Below are positions 22,270 through 29,542 of a stretch of DNA of 29,587 bases, piece after piece. Position numbers and translations under genes: made by a program. The stretch covers positions 1-29,587 of the IMG/VR virus record IMGVR_UViG_3300025086_000153; one strand, given 5' to 3'. The notes beneath the pieces are model-generated. The model did no database searches, was not told the origin of the DNA, and was given only the letters and a program-made list of their open reading frames with translations. The stretch comes from a virus. Positions within the stretch are counted from its first letter, which is position 1; every line of letters starts with the position of its first letter.

Positions 22270-22287
22270 AGTGAGGCCCTTCACTCT
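22268..22287 (+). terminator. Perfect hairpin after the endolysin gene
   Basis: AGAGTGA (22268-22274) and TCACTCT (22281-22287) form a perfect seven-pair stem around GGCCCT, starting within the endolysin stop codon. It ends seven bases before the ATG of the next gene. There is no T-run, so it is more likely an RNA-processing or translation-control hairpin than a terminator. Confidence 0.4.
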
Positions 22288-22293
22288 GATGCC

Positions 22294-22482
22294 ATGAATA
22301 CCGACTACCTCAAGGACTGGGACTGCCCTCTGGAAAACCAGAAAGCTGAGTTCATGCAATTTTTGTATGAGCGTAGTGGTCGCACTAATGGTCTTTTGAC
22401 TGGGCTTTGGCAAGCGTGGGACAAAGAAAACGAGGGTTTTGGAAGAGAAGCTCGTGAAGCATTCTTTGCTGACCGAGTATAA
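22294..22482 (+). CDS. Small hypothetical protein after the endolysin
   Basis: 62 residues with a helical, aromatic-rich sequence: DYLKDWDCPLENQKAEFMQF, YERSGRTNGLLTGLWQAW and GREAREAFFADRV. The 'CPLEN-KAEF--YLYE--GRTNGL-TGL' pattern is one I have met in small cyanophage proteins, with no function known. It is preceded by the hairpin at 22268-22287, which leaves little room for a normal ribosome site. Confidence 0.65.
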   Translation: MNTDYLKDWDCPLENQKAEFMQFLYERSGRTNGLLTGLWQAWDKENEGFGREAREAFFADRV

Positions 22483-22506
22483 TTAGGTAGCGTAAAAGGT
22501 CCCACG

Positions 22507-22749
22507 TTGAGTAGATCTGACCGCGATTATCGTAAGGAGTACGATGATTACCACGGTACGCCAGAACAAAGAAAGCGTCGGGCAGCGCGTAATAAGGCAC
22601 GTAGACATCTTGCTAAGAGTGGTCGCGTGGCTAAGGGAGACGGAAAACACGTCGACCACAAAAACTACAACGCGGAGGACAACAGCTCTAAGAATCTTCG
22701 GGTAGTCGACGCTAAAACCAACCTTAAAAAACAACCTAAAAGGAGTTAA
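22507..22749 (+). CDS. Small HNH-like basic protein
   Basis: 80 residues from a TTG. The N-terminus has the widespread signature DYRKEYDDYHGTPEQRKRRA, with RNKARR following. The C-terminus has the shortened HNH-type block GKHVDHKNYNAEDNSSKNLR. This carries a D-H pair (VDHK) and N-residues as in HNH cores but no zinc Cys. Such proteins are very common in phages, often near packaging or structural genes, and may assist DNA packaging or nick DNA; the activity is not established. Very basic overall. Confidence 0.75.
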   Translation: MSRSDRDYRKEYDDYHGTPEQRKRRAARNKARRHLAKSGRVAKGDGKHVDHKNYNAEDNSSKNLRVVDAKTNLKKQPKRS

Positions 22750-22757
22750 AGTAAGTC

Positions 22758-23279
22758 ATGGCTTATCTACAACGCCCAGGCGGGAACGGACCACTGCCAA
22801 AGATGACTCCTTTAGGAGGGATGGCAGCTGTAACTACACAGTTACCTCCTCCGCCTGCCATGTACCACTCTTCTAATACAGCCGTCACCGGCTTGCGAGG
22901 TTTGGACAACATTAATCGTGTTATTACTCAGTACGAGGTAGACACGGGAAAGTACCAGCGCCCAGCAGTAGGGACTACTAACTACCAGCTGGGCAACATT
23001 ATGCCAAGTCAAGAGCCCGTGGGCGTTGCAGGGTACAACCAAGCAGGCAAGATGATTATGCCTGGAAAAGCGGCTGACTTGAGTCACCAACAGTATCTGA
23101 TTGCAGAATCTAATAATTTGAATCCTGCTCTGCGTCAAGAGGTTGCTATGGCGACTTCTGTACCTCAGCAGAACTTCTTTAACGATCAGAATCCTTCTAC
23201 ATACCCACTGATTAACTACAACATGCCTGACAATCTCTACATGCCAGGCGTGGTTCCTGAGGAGAAAAAAGGTGAATAG
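22758..23279 (+). CDS. Hypothetical Pro/Asn/Gln-rich protein
   Basis: 173 residues. Low-complexity start (LQRPGGNGPLPKMTPLGGM, QLPPPPAM), then a region rich in Asn/Gln/Met/Tyr with NNLNPALRQEVAMAT and YNMPDNLYMPGV. There are no motifs and little predicted helix, so the protein is probably extended or disordered, as minor virion proteins often are. It begins eight bases after the previous stop. Its end overlaps the following small gene by eight bases. No family recognised. Confidence 0.6.
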   Translation: MAYLQRPGGNGPLPKMTPLGGMAAVTTQLPPPPAMYHSSNTAVTGLRGLDNINRVITQYEVDTGKYQRPAVGTTNYQLGNIMPSQEPVGVAGYNQAGKMIMPGKAADLSHQQYLIAESNNLNPALRQEVAMATSVPQQNFFNDQNPSTYPLINYNMPDNLYMPGVVPEEKKGE

Positions 23280-23430
23280 TCGTCTCCGCAGTGAGCAAAT
23301 GCCAGGTTCTGGCGTTCGCATGGCAGGTATGCAAATTGGGCTGGGACCTTCCGAAGTGATTCGAATGGTGAGCAACCCTTCTGAGATCACAAAAAGACTC
23401 CGATATCAAGAGGCGTTCCCCCGAACCTAG
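23272..23430 (+). CDS. 52-residue hypothetical protein, coupled to 22758 gene
   Basis: GTG 23272 to TAG 23430, with GGAG in GAGGAGAAAAAAG upstream as ribosome site. The sequence has VRMAGMQIGLGPSEVIRMV, followed by a basic helix and QEAFPRT. It starts eight bases inside the preceding gene. The amphipathic helices suggest a real but tiny protein; function unknown. Confidence 0.5.
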   Translation: MNSRLRSEQMPGSGVRMAGMQIGLGPSEVIRMVSNPSEITKRLRYQEAFPRT

Positions 23431-23459
23431 TATGCTGAGTGCCATTATCTTGGCGCTAA

Positions 23460-24149
23460 GTGCATACTGCTGAACTCGATTGGATCACTCCTCATGCAGA
23501 GGAAGTTATTGCTCGTCATGCAAGGGTGTCGACGAAAAACCCTGATCGAGCTGAGTTCAAAAAGCTAATTAGTTTTTGCATCAAGCACGGTCATTGGTCG
23601 GTGTTCGAGCAAGCCAGTGCGAGCTTCGAGATCTTGACCACCAGGGCGATCTCCCCACAGATCCTTCGTCACAAGACTGCGAATTTTCAGGAACTTTCTC
23701 AGCGGTACTCGAACCCGTGGGAAGTATTGGAAGAGTTGGAGATCGATGCGACTGACTTCTCGATGCGTCAGCAGGCAACCAACAATCGTCAAAGCAGTTC
23801 TGTTGAGATCCCATACGAGATTCAAACTCAGTTTCGTAAACAGATCCAACTGCTAGATAAAACTGCGCGAAACCTGTACGAAGATATGCTCGATGCAGGT
23901 GTTGCCCGTGAATGTGCTCGAAATATCCTCCCGCTCTACACGCCGAGCAGACTCCACATGGCTGCCCCCATTCGCACTTTTGTGCATTACGTTGGCTTGC
24001 GTGGCCAGGGTGATACTCAGCTGGAACATAGAAAAATTGCTCTTTCTATTGGGAGACAGCTACAAAAGCTCCTGCCGACAATTACAGAAGCGTTGACGGA
24101 AGTCGAGGACTCGGCTCTTTCAGGTTGGAAATCGCTTCGTACCCTCTGA
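23460..24149 (+). CDS. thyX: Flavin-dependent thymidylate synthase ThyX
   Basis: 229 residues, GTG start. ThyX makes dTMP from dUMP with methylenetetrahydrofolate, FAD and NADPH, and supplies thymidine for phage DNA. The N-terminus (EVIARHARVSTKNP, CIKHGHWSVFEQ) and the C-terminal block (ILPLYTPSRLHMAAPIRTFVHY, then LRGQGDTQLEH) are of the cyanophage ThyX type. The signature RHRx7S reads RHKTANFQELS, so its third residue is Lys, while the Ser and the FQE-SQRY part are kept. Lys is a mild change but touches the nucleotide-binding site. The last 20 codons (24090-24149) are repeated in altered form at 25210-25269, so the 3' end has probably taken part in a recombination. Confidence 0.9.
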   Translation: MHTAELDWITPHAEEVIARHARVSTKNPDRAEFKKLISFCIKHGHWSVFEQASASFEILTTRAISPQILRHKTANFQELSQRYSNPWEVLEELEIDATDFSMRQQATNNRQSSSVEIPYEIQTQFRKQIQLLDKTARNLYEDMLDAGVARECARNILPLYTPSRLHMAAPIRTFVHYVGLRGQGDTQLEHRKIALSIGRQLQKLLPTITEALTEVEDSALSGWKSLRTL

Positions 24150-24162
24150 CTCTCTAACTACT

Positions 24163-24414
24163 ATGAAAAATTTACTTTTCTTCCTTTTTGCTTTGTATGG
24201 TGTTGGTGTTTCTGTAATTTCAGCTTATGGTTTGTTTGCTCTAGACATGCCTGCTTTAGAGCAAGCAGTTGCAGTCAACGCTAAAGACGCTGAGATGCGT
24301 CATCGAATGAACGTTGCTGCTGAAGGCAACTGGATTTTGCTTGGCAATATTATTACCGTTGTGGCGCTATCGCAGATGTTGGGCCGCCACGGTAGTAGGG
24401 ATGGTCAGGATTAA
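24163..24414 (+). CDS. Small two-span membrane protein
   Basis: 83 residues. It has two predicted transmembrane helices (about 3-27, LLFFLFALYGVGVSVISAYG; about 54-74, NWILLGNIITVVALSQML) separated by an Ala/Glu-rich loop with HRMN. The first could be a signal anchor. The final 20 residues are basic (GRHGSRDG). It overlaps the convergent gene by 62 bases (24353-24414), a long antisense stretch. It lies between thyX and the recombination scar and may have arrived with that block. Function unknown. Confidence 0.6.
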   Translation: MKNLLFFLFALYGVGVSVISAYGLFALDMPALEQAVAVNAKDAEMRHRMNVAAEGNWILLGNIITVVALSQMLGRHGSRDGQD

Positions 24415-25180
24415 GTTCACCAATTACTTGCTCTCGACCACGGGGATACTTGTTGGCCCACCCAGAATCATCTAGTGCTCTGAATAAGATATTGCCTACT
24501 GACTCCGCTGCTTTAGGTACATCTCTTCTTGCCAAATTATCCATCAATTGTCCTTGATGGTAACCGTCACCTCGGGTGTCATACAACTCATTTACTGTGA
24601 CCTTATTGTCGTAGCCGGGAATACCTACAAACTGTCCAACAATTCCAGCGCCTTCTATGTTGCTAGGGAATCTAGTCTCTTCGTAGTTTGGCTCTCCTAG
24701 CCCGTGGTACAACTTGCCATCTCTAACTGAAGCACCATCAATTTGTCTTTGAAGTTGCTCTGCTGTTCCTGGGCTTCTGAGTATTCTAAAATTTGTACCA
24801 AACGGACCTGCTGCATACTTAGCTGCAGTCAGCAATGCTTCCATTGTTGGATTTATTGTGGGAACTGGGAATGCACCTTTATCAGGAATTTCATTTATGT
24901 AAGTTGATATAGGACTATTTGCATCTGCATCTGTCCATCTCTCGCTAGCTCGTACATATCTAGTAGGCGCGGGCTCAGACGGTTGTGGAGTCTCAGGAAC
25001 TCCATAAGGTAGTCTCCCTCCTACTGCACTATCTAGAGTGTTATAACCTTCATTTAGTCTGCCATAAACATGAGACCCTACGTCATTAGCTGTCTTGATC
25101 AAATCAGTTGCTACTTTAAGTAGGTCAGGATTTAAATTATCAGGCAGTTTTACTAGACCTGCCAAGCGAGCGAATGGCAT
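24353..25180 (-). CDS. Hypothetical protein with duplicated start at 25354
   Basis: 275 residues, ATG at 25180. The N-terminus RLAGLVKLPDNLNPDLLKVA is followed by a Pro-rich linker (PETPQPSEPAPTRY) and an ordered C-terminal half with GKLYHGLGEPNYEE, GQFVGIPGYDNKVTVNELYD and ELNPDHPYYRGG. There is no family I recognise and no enzyme motif. The length and the Pro linker would suit a virion protein. A short leftward frame at 25354-25205 starts with a similar segment (AGGVKLPDKMDPRLLKAAEE), so the beginning of this gene exists twice. Confidence 0.65.
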   Translation of the reverse strand: MPFARLAGLVKLPDNLNPDLLKVATDLIKTANDVGSHVYGRLNEGYNTLDSAVGGRLPYGVPETPQPSEPAPTRYVRASERWTDADANSPISTYINEIPDKGAFPVPTINPTMEALLTAAKYAAGPFGTNFRILRSPGTAEQLQRQIDGASVRDGKLYHGLGEPNYEETRFPSNIEGAGIVGQFVGIPGYDNKVTVNELYDTRGDGYHQGQLMDNLARRDVPKAAESVGNILFRALDDSGWANKYPRGREQVIGELNPDHPYYRGGPTSAIAPQR

Positions 25181-25204
25181 CAGTTTGTATTAGTTACTCA
25201 AAGT

Positions 25205-25354
25205 CTAGAGCGTGGACGGAAGTCGAGGACTCGGCCCTGTCCGGCTGGCGATCCCTTCGTACACTGTGACGTTGGGACTACTAGGTATAGCTTCCTCGGC
25301 TGCTTTGAGTAACCGAGGATCCATTTTGTCGGGGAGCTTAACTCCACCTGCCAT
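25205..25354 (-). pseudogene. Truncated second copy of the 24353-25180 gene start
   Basis: A 49-codon leftward frame. Its first ~23 codons (MAGGVKLPDKMDPRLLKAAE and EAI) align with residues 6-28 of the 275-residue neighbour at around half identity. The remaining codons read antisense to the duplicated thyX tail and have no counterpart. This is a fusion of a broken gene head with unrelated sequence, a scar rather than a working gene, although it keeps an ATG. Confidence 0.6.
25210..25269 (+). pseudogene. Duplicated 3' end of thyX
   Basis: Twenty codons including the stop align without gaps to the end of thyX (24090-24149). The peptide is 17 of 19 identical (TEVEDSALSGW then RSLRTL, against KSLRTL). 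At the DNA level 50 of 60 bases match, with most changes at third positions. The two copies have thus evolved under selection in separate genomes before being brought together. No thyX sequence precedes the fragment, so it cannot be translated as ThyX. Confidence 0.8.
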
Positions 25355-25378
25355 TCGGATTCTGATCATTCAATAAGT

Positions 25379-25951
25379 CTATAACCCAGGAGCTACTCCG
25401 TTCCAAGGGTCGGGCTTTTCAAGTTCTGTCGGTTTTGATTGCATTGCAGCCGCTGCTTGCTGAGCCTGAATCATTTGGATCGCTCTTTTGTGCTGATCCA
25501 AGTCTTGCTGCAGTTGTTTGGTTTGTGCTTGGGCCCAGTTTGATGCGTTTTTAGAAAGATCGTCTAAGGCATTTTGAGCGTGGGGAAAGTTGAACACCAC
25601 TCCAACTCCCTGTTTAGTAGCGATTTTTTGTCCGTTTGACTCTTCAGCAATGACGTTTAAAAAATCGTGAGCATGGTTAAGAGGACAGTTAGCCAAGAAG
25701 GAAAGCTCAACCGGATCTACTAGCCCTCGGTTTTTGTCGTAGAGAGTGGCGAAGGTTACTCCTACTCTCTCAGCTTCCTTATCCGTTTTTTCCTTCTTGA
25801 CAGATCGTTGCTCTTGGAGAGAAGCACCCCCAAGTAGTCCTCCCATAAACGCGAGAGAGGCTCCGGTATAAACAGGATTAACCATGGTGGTGGCAACTCC
25901 GATTGCACCTCCGATGATTAGAGCTACGTCAACTGCTTTGAACTGAATCAT
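25379..25951 (-). CDS. Membrane-anchored winged-helix-like protein
   Basis: 190 residues from the ATG at 25951 (MIQFKAVDVALIIGG); a start at 26029 would extend 26 residues into the primase gene and is unlikely. Two hydrophobic helices (about 8-26 and 31-47, MVNPVYTGASLAFMGGLLGG) form a hairpin anchor. A Lys/Glu-rich linker follows, then a compact domain: ATLYDKNRGLVDPVELSFLA, HAHDFLNVIAEESNGQK and GVGVVFNF, a winged-helix-like order. A Gln-rich helix (QTKQLQQDLDQHKRAIQMIQ) and a Pro tail end it. It overlaps the primase-helicase stop by 23 bases and so is co-translated. It may tether replication DNA to the membrane. Confidence 0.6.
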   Translation of the reverse strand: MIQFKAVDVALIIGGAIGVATTMVNPVYTGASLAFMGGLLGGASLQEQRSVKKEKTDKEAERVGVTFATLYDKNRGLVDPVELSFLANCPLNHAHDFLNVIAEESNGQKIATKQGVGVVFNFPHAQNALDDLSKNASNWAQAQTKQLQQDLDQHKRAIQMIQAQQAAAAMQSKPTELEKPDPWNGVAPGL

Positions 25952-28667
25952 GCTTTTTAAATGCTTTGTCCCACTTGTTGAAATCAGGGTCTTCCGCAAA
26001 CTCGACAGGCGTGGGAAGCCGTGTGTCACCTACAGAAGCTCGATCGGATGTTACGTCATACTTTTTGAGTCGTAAACCTTGGACGGCAAAGCCTCCATTC
26101 TTCTGCACTATATTGCCACAAGCTGGGAGTTTAAGGATATTTTGCAAAGTCTCCTTTATACGTCCCGTAAAGTTTGGCTTATTGCAAGGTCTGTATTGAC
26201 ATGCACGTGAGTACTGCACGTAGCTTGCATATAGTTCACTGTATGCATCTTTGACGATTAGTCCTCTCTCCTGCTCGTCTGCTGAAGCTTTGAAAGCACC
26301 TTTACCAATCGGAGTGGTTGTATTGGGGGAGTAGAGACAACACTCATCAAGCCACGACACGTAAGGGTTGTTGATCTTCAGTGCTTCGAGGTTACTGACA
26401 GCGAGCGAAGGCACATGCTTAACGGGATTCGAAAGCACATCGCGCATTTTGTCAAAACTCATCGACAATGCCCACGCCACGATGCCGCTCATCTCAGGCA
26501 CAAAAGCACCCTCAATACGATCTTCGTAGACATCTAGAAGCTGGCGTCTGCTGCTCGCAGGGACTACTTTGTCCATAACGATGGTCAAGCGACGACGTTC
26601 AAGTCCAGAGCTGGAGTCGTTAGAAGAGATGTGCTCGTTAGATGCAATACACACCAACAGTTCAGGTTTAAAGCTGATGGTTTCTTTGCCGTACTTGCGC
26701 TCAGCACGAAGGGTGTCAGACGCCGAAGTAAGTTTCTTTAGAACGTCCATACGTTTGTTGTAGTTGGACTCGTCAGTGAGCAGGAGCAGTTTCTTTCCCA
26801 TCAAGTTGTACGTTTCGAACTTGTTGGTTTCGATAATCTCCAAGGACGACGTGTGGGTGGAAGTAAAGCCAGCAAGCGCAATCATCAATTGCTGCATCGT
26901 TGACTTACCAGTACCACCAGGACCAACTAAGTGCAGGAAACGTTCGCCGGAAGTGTATCCAGTCAGCAGTGCACGAGCGTAAGCCTGAATCAATACAGAC
27001 TGCTTTTTCCGCAGAGAAGTCTCAAGCCAGTTAAGAAACTGAGGGCAAGTAGCCTGAGCGTCATAGTCAAACCCTAGTTTTGCCCGGATAAACAAGTCTT
27101 TATGAAGTCCCTCCTGGAACTTCATTGCTTTGGTGTCATAGACACCGTTCTTGAAAGGGATATAACCTTGAGCTGTGCTCCAGATGGACTTACGTCCGTT
27201 GTCTAGAGACTTCAAGAACTTGCCTTTAAGGATTTTAAAAATCGAGTCAATAGTGGTAGCAGTGTATTTGGCAATCAGAGTCGCTTTGACAAAGGTATCC
27301 AGAGCAGAACAGATCTTCTGTTTGATGTGCTGCTCATCCATGGAGTACCACACACCCATCTCTTCGTCATAGGTGTAGAAGCGGTCTTGGACACTGTCAT
27401 ACACAAAGTTATGACCAAAGGTGTTGCTGATTGCATTGGCTACATCGTTCTCAGCAAATGCTGCTTTGTCGCCACCTGCGTCCGGTAGGTCGATCTTCTG
27501 GGTGGGTTCTTTGATGCTTGTCATAGGTTTTGATGTGTTCTCTAGGACGTAGTCGTCTAGAGAGAGGATGTTGTTAGAAGGCCCAGGTCGCCTTTCGGCG
27601 AGTTTTTGCTGGTCTTCTTTAGGAGCAAGCTTCTCGAACAGAGCGTGGTCGAGGAGAGCTACCTTTTTCCAGCAAGCTACGACTCCCAACTCGGAAGCCA
27701 AGGAGATCGCTGGTAGAAGGTCGGGTGCGTTTCGAATCGAATCGAGGATCCGACGAAACTTACCGTCGAGGTCGTGTGGGTAGCTGTAGATATTGTAAAA
27801 CGCTTCTTGCGCAACTGTCAACCCAGATACACTGCTTGACAAACTATGCTTATCAAGCCAGTTGCACCAACCTATGAGTTCCTTGAACACGTTGGCCATG
27901 GTGGCGCTACGGTCGTCGACCTCGTTTCCTTCAAGGACGTTTCTCACTAACTGAGAGCAGAGCTTCGTTAGATCGAGACCGTCAGGGCTGGTGTTGTTTC
28001 TAGAAAGAATTGTGTGACCGTCACTATCGTCTTCCTGTTCCTCTTCTTGTGCTGTAGCAGCGTACTTTTTGTAAGCCTCGTCGATGACAGCAGAGGGTAT
28101 GAATTTATCTGTGACTGTTAGGATCCCTTCAACGCCGTGGGCTCCGTAGAACAAGTGAGGAACTGAAAAAGCTCTGAAGTCCGATCCAGGAATTTGCTTA
28201 CCAATTGTTTTTGAGAACCACTGGTAGAACTTGGGGTCTCGGATTTGTTTTTCTAAACCGAAGACGAGTCTAAATCTCGGCCAGTTTTCTGTACCAGAAG
28301 GTGAGTCATAAGCAAAGCTGAGATACTTTTGACATATAGGTAAATCGAGAGCTTCAGCATATGTAAGTTCTTGCTGCTGAATTTTCTCACCATTAGGTCC
28401 TTTTTTATCTGCCTGATTATCGATGTCAACGATAATAAGACCGGCTTGTATTAGCCCTGTGTTCTTTGACTCTCTCTTACCATCTAGTAATTGCCACGCA
28501 CAAAGACCAGATTTAAGTGCAACGTATTCAGATATCTCATGCGAGTCTATTTCTGAAGCTTTCCAGTTTTCGTTGAAAGCCTGGAAATTACCACCCTGAA
28601 GAATCTTGCCTGTCTCATTGTCGACATACTTTGCGACTACAGTGTTGATGGAGCATGAGAATTTCAT
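25929..28667 (-). CDS. Primase-helicase, D5/SF3 type with AEP-like N-terminus
   Basis: 912 residues, ATG at 28667. An archaeo-eukaryotic-primase-like N-terminus carries the metal motif IIVDID (D81, D83) and a later RFRLVF strand. A linker and D5_N region (VYDSVQDRFYTYDEEMGVWY, then YIPFKNGVYD) lead to an SF3 helicase. Walker A GPGGTGKST lies near residue 583, Walker B is KLLLLTDES, and the sensor part is ELLVCIASNEH. A wHTH-like end closes it. It would make primers and unwind DNA at the fork, the core of the phage replisome. It is transcribed leftward with the exonuclease upstream and a promoter candidate at 28689-28717. Confidence 0.88.
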   Translation of the reverse strand: MKFSCSINTVVAKYVDNETGKILQGGNFQAFNENWKASEIDSHEISEYVALKSGLCAWQLLDGKRESKNTGLIQAGLIIVDIDNQADKKGPNGEKIQQQELTYAEALDLPICQKYLSFAYDSPSGTENWPRFRLVFGLEKQIRDPKFYQWFSKTIGKQIPGSDFRAFSVPHLFYGAHGVEGILTVTDKFIPSAVIDEAYKKYAATAQEEEQEDDSDGHTILSRNNTSPDGLDLTKLCSQLVRNVLEGNEVDDRSATMANVFKELIGWCNWLDKHSLSSSVSGLTVAQEAFYNIYSYPHDLDGKFRRILDSIRNAPDLLPAISLASELGVVACWKKVALLDHALFEKLAPKEDQQKLAERRPGPSNNILSLDDYVLENTSKPMTSIKEPTQKIDLPDAGGDKAAFAENDVANAISNTFGHNFVYDSVQDRFYTYDEEMGVWYSMDEQHIKQKICSALDTFVKATLIAKYTATTIDSIFKILKGKFLKSLDNGRKSIWSTAQGYIPFKNGVYDTKAMKFQEGLHKDLFIRAKLGFDYDAQATCPQFLNWLETSLRKKQSVLIQAYARALLTGYTSGERFLHLVGPGGTGKSTMQQLMIALAGFTSTHTSSLEIIETNKFETYNLMGKKLLLLTDESNYNKRMDVLKKLTSASDTLRAERKYGKETISFKPELLVCIASNEHISSNDSSSGLERRRLTIVMDKVVPASSRRQLLDVYEDRIEGAFVPEMSGIVAWALSMSFDKMRDVLSNPVKHVPSLAVSNLEALKINNPYVSWLDECCLYSPNTTTPIGKGAFKASADEQERGLIVKDAYSELYASYVQYSRACQYRPCNKPNFTGRIKETLQNILKLPACGNIVQKNGGFAVQGLRLKKYDVTSDRASVGDTRLPTPVEFAEDPDFNKWDKAFKKHDSVQSS

Positions 28668-28688
28668 TTGATGTCAGCTTGGTCTGCT

Positions 28689-28717
28689 ATTATGATTCCT
28701 GTGCGGAATGTACGCAA
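28689..28717 (-). promoter_or_regulatory. Sigma-70-like promoter candidate for the primase-helicase
   Basis: On the minus strand, TTGCGT (28717-28712) is followed after 17 bases by CATAAT (28694-28689), five of six matches to the -10 consensus. Initiation near 28682 would leave a ~15-base leader before the ATG at 28667. It sits in the only gap (84 bases) between the exonuclease and the primase-helicase. Confidence 0.5.
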
Positions 28718-28751
28718 GGGGTGCAACGGTGAGCTGTAGCTTTTCGCTAGC

Positions 28752-29534
28752 TTAGGCGCTCGCTGCCTGCATATCATAATATTGCCCAACTAATTCCATC
28801 CACTTCTTTTCGTCTTTTTCCACCATTTTTTCACCAAAAGTGAATACTTGAGTACTGAACTGCTCTACAGCAGTGGTAACAATTATTTGCGTTTTAGAGA
28901 TCTTGATGTCAAGGCACTCCTCTGCTGCGAGTTTGTACGCAGCTAGTTGCAGACGTGTCTTCTTAGCCTTGAACGCACCTGAAATTAAAGCTTTTCTGGT
29001 TTTCATATCTATGTCTGCGTCCTTTGGTGGGAACTTGGCAGCGTAGGGTCCGTTGGATGTTTTAAAGTCCGCGAGGATAATTTCACCGTTTGCGTCTTCG
29101 TAGATGAGATCGCAGCAGCCTGCGTAACCTTGCTGACGCTTGGTGTCGTAATAAAAGATACGCCCTACTCCGTCATCACCAACGTATTTGTTCCACCGTG
29201 GTTGTTGGTAGGGACGCTCAGACCACAAGACTTTCCCCCCTTCGAGCAAAGAGTCGATTCTTTCTGGCATGCCTTGCCAGTAAGGGAAGTAGTCATTAGG
29301 AGGAACTACCTTTAAACCAGTGATGTGGTTTTCTACTGCATTGTGTATCCAGGTCCCCCTTGTGGCGGCAGAGTCGGCTACTCCTGGATTCATTTTGTTC
29401 CAATAAGCTAGCTTTCTCTGCTGTTCTTCTGATTGTGTAGCTGACAGAATTGAAGTGACGCTAGGTAGAGGTTTAGGAACACCACCGCAAACGTAGTGCC
29501 TAAGGCCATTAATAGTTACTCTTGTATCACTCAC
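28752..29534 (-). CDS. PD-(D/E)XK exonuclease of RecB type
   Basis: 260 residues. The motif order of the PD-(D/E)XK superfamily is complete: RGTWIHNAVENH (59-70), a WSERP strand (104-108), CDLIY with D142, then ILADFKTS with D156-x-K158, and QLAAYKLAAEE (196-206) as the Q-x3-Y helix. The N-terminal 'LPSVTSILSAT' is usual in phage exonucleases of this family. The enzyme probably digests duplex DNA for recombination or recycles host DNA. It is placed between a probable SSB and the primase-helicase, which fits replication-coupled recombination. All key residues are present. Confidence 0.88.
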   Translation of the reverse strand: MSDTRVTINGLRHYVCGGVPKPLPSVTSILSATQSEEQQRKLAYWNKMNPGVADSAATRGTWIHNAVENHITGLKVVPPNDYFPYWQGMPERIDSLLEGGKVLWSERPYQQPRWNKYVGDDGVGRIFYYDTKRQQGYAGCCDLIYEDANGEIILADFKTSNGPYAAKFPPKDADIDMKTRKALISGAFKAKKTRLQLAAYKLAAEECLDIKISKTQIIVTTAVEQFSTQVFTFGEKMVEKDEKKWMELVGQYYDMQAASA

Positions 29535-29542
29535 AGGGGTGC

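Noticed and set aside
25379-26029. Longer form of the membrane-anchored protein starting at 26029
   Set aside because: The extra 26 residues overlap the primase-helicase C-terminus and are low in character; the ATG at 25951 gives a normal 23-base overlap and a proper membrane anchor start.
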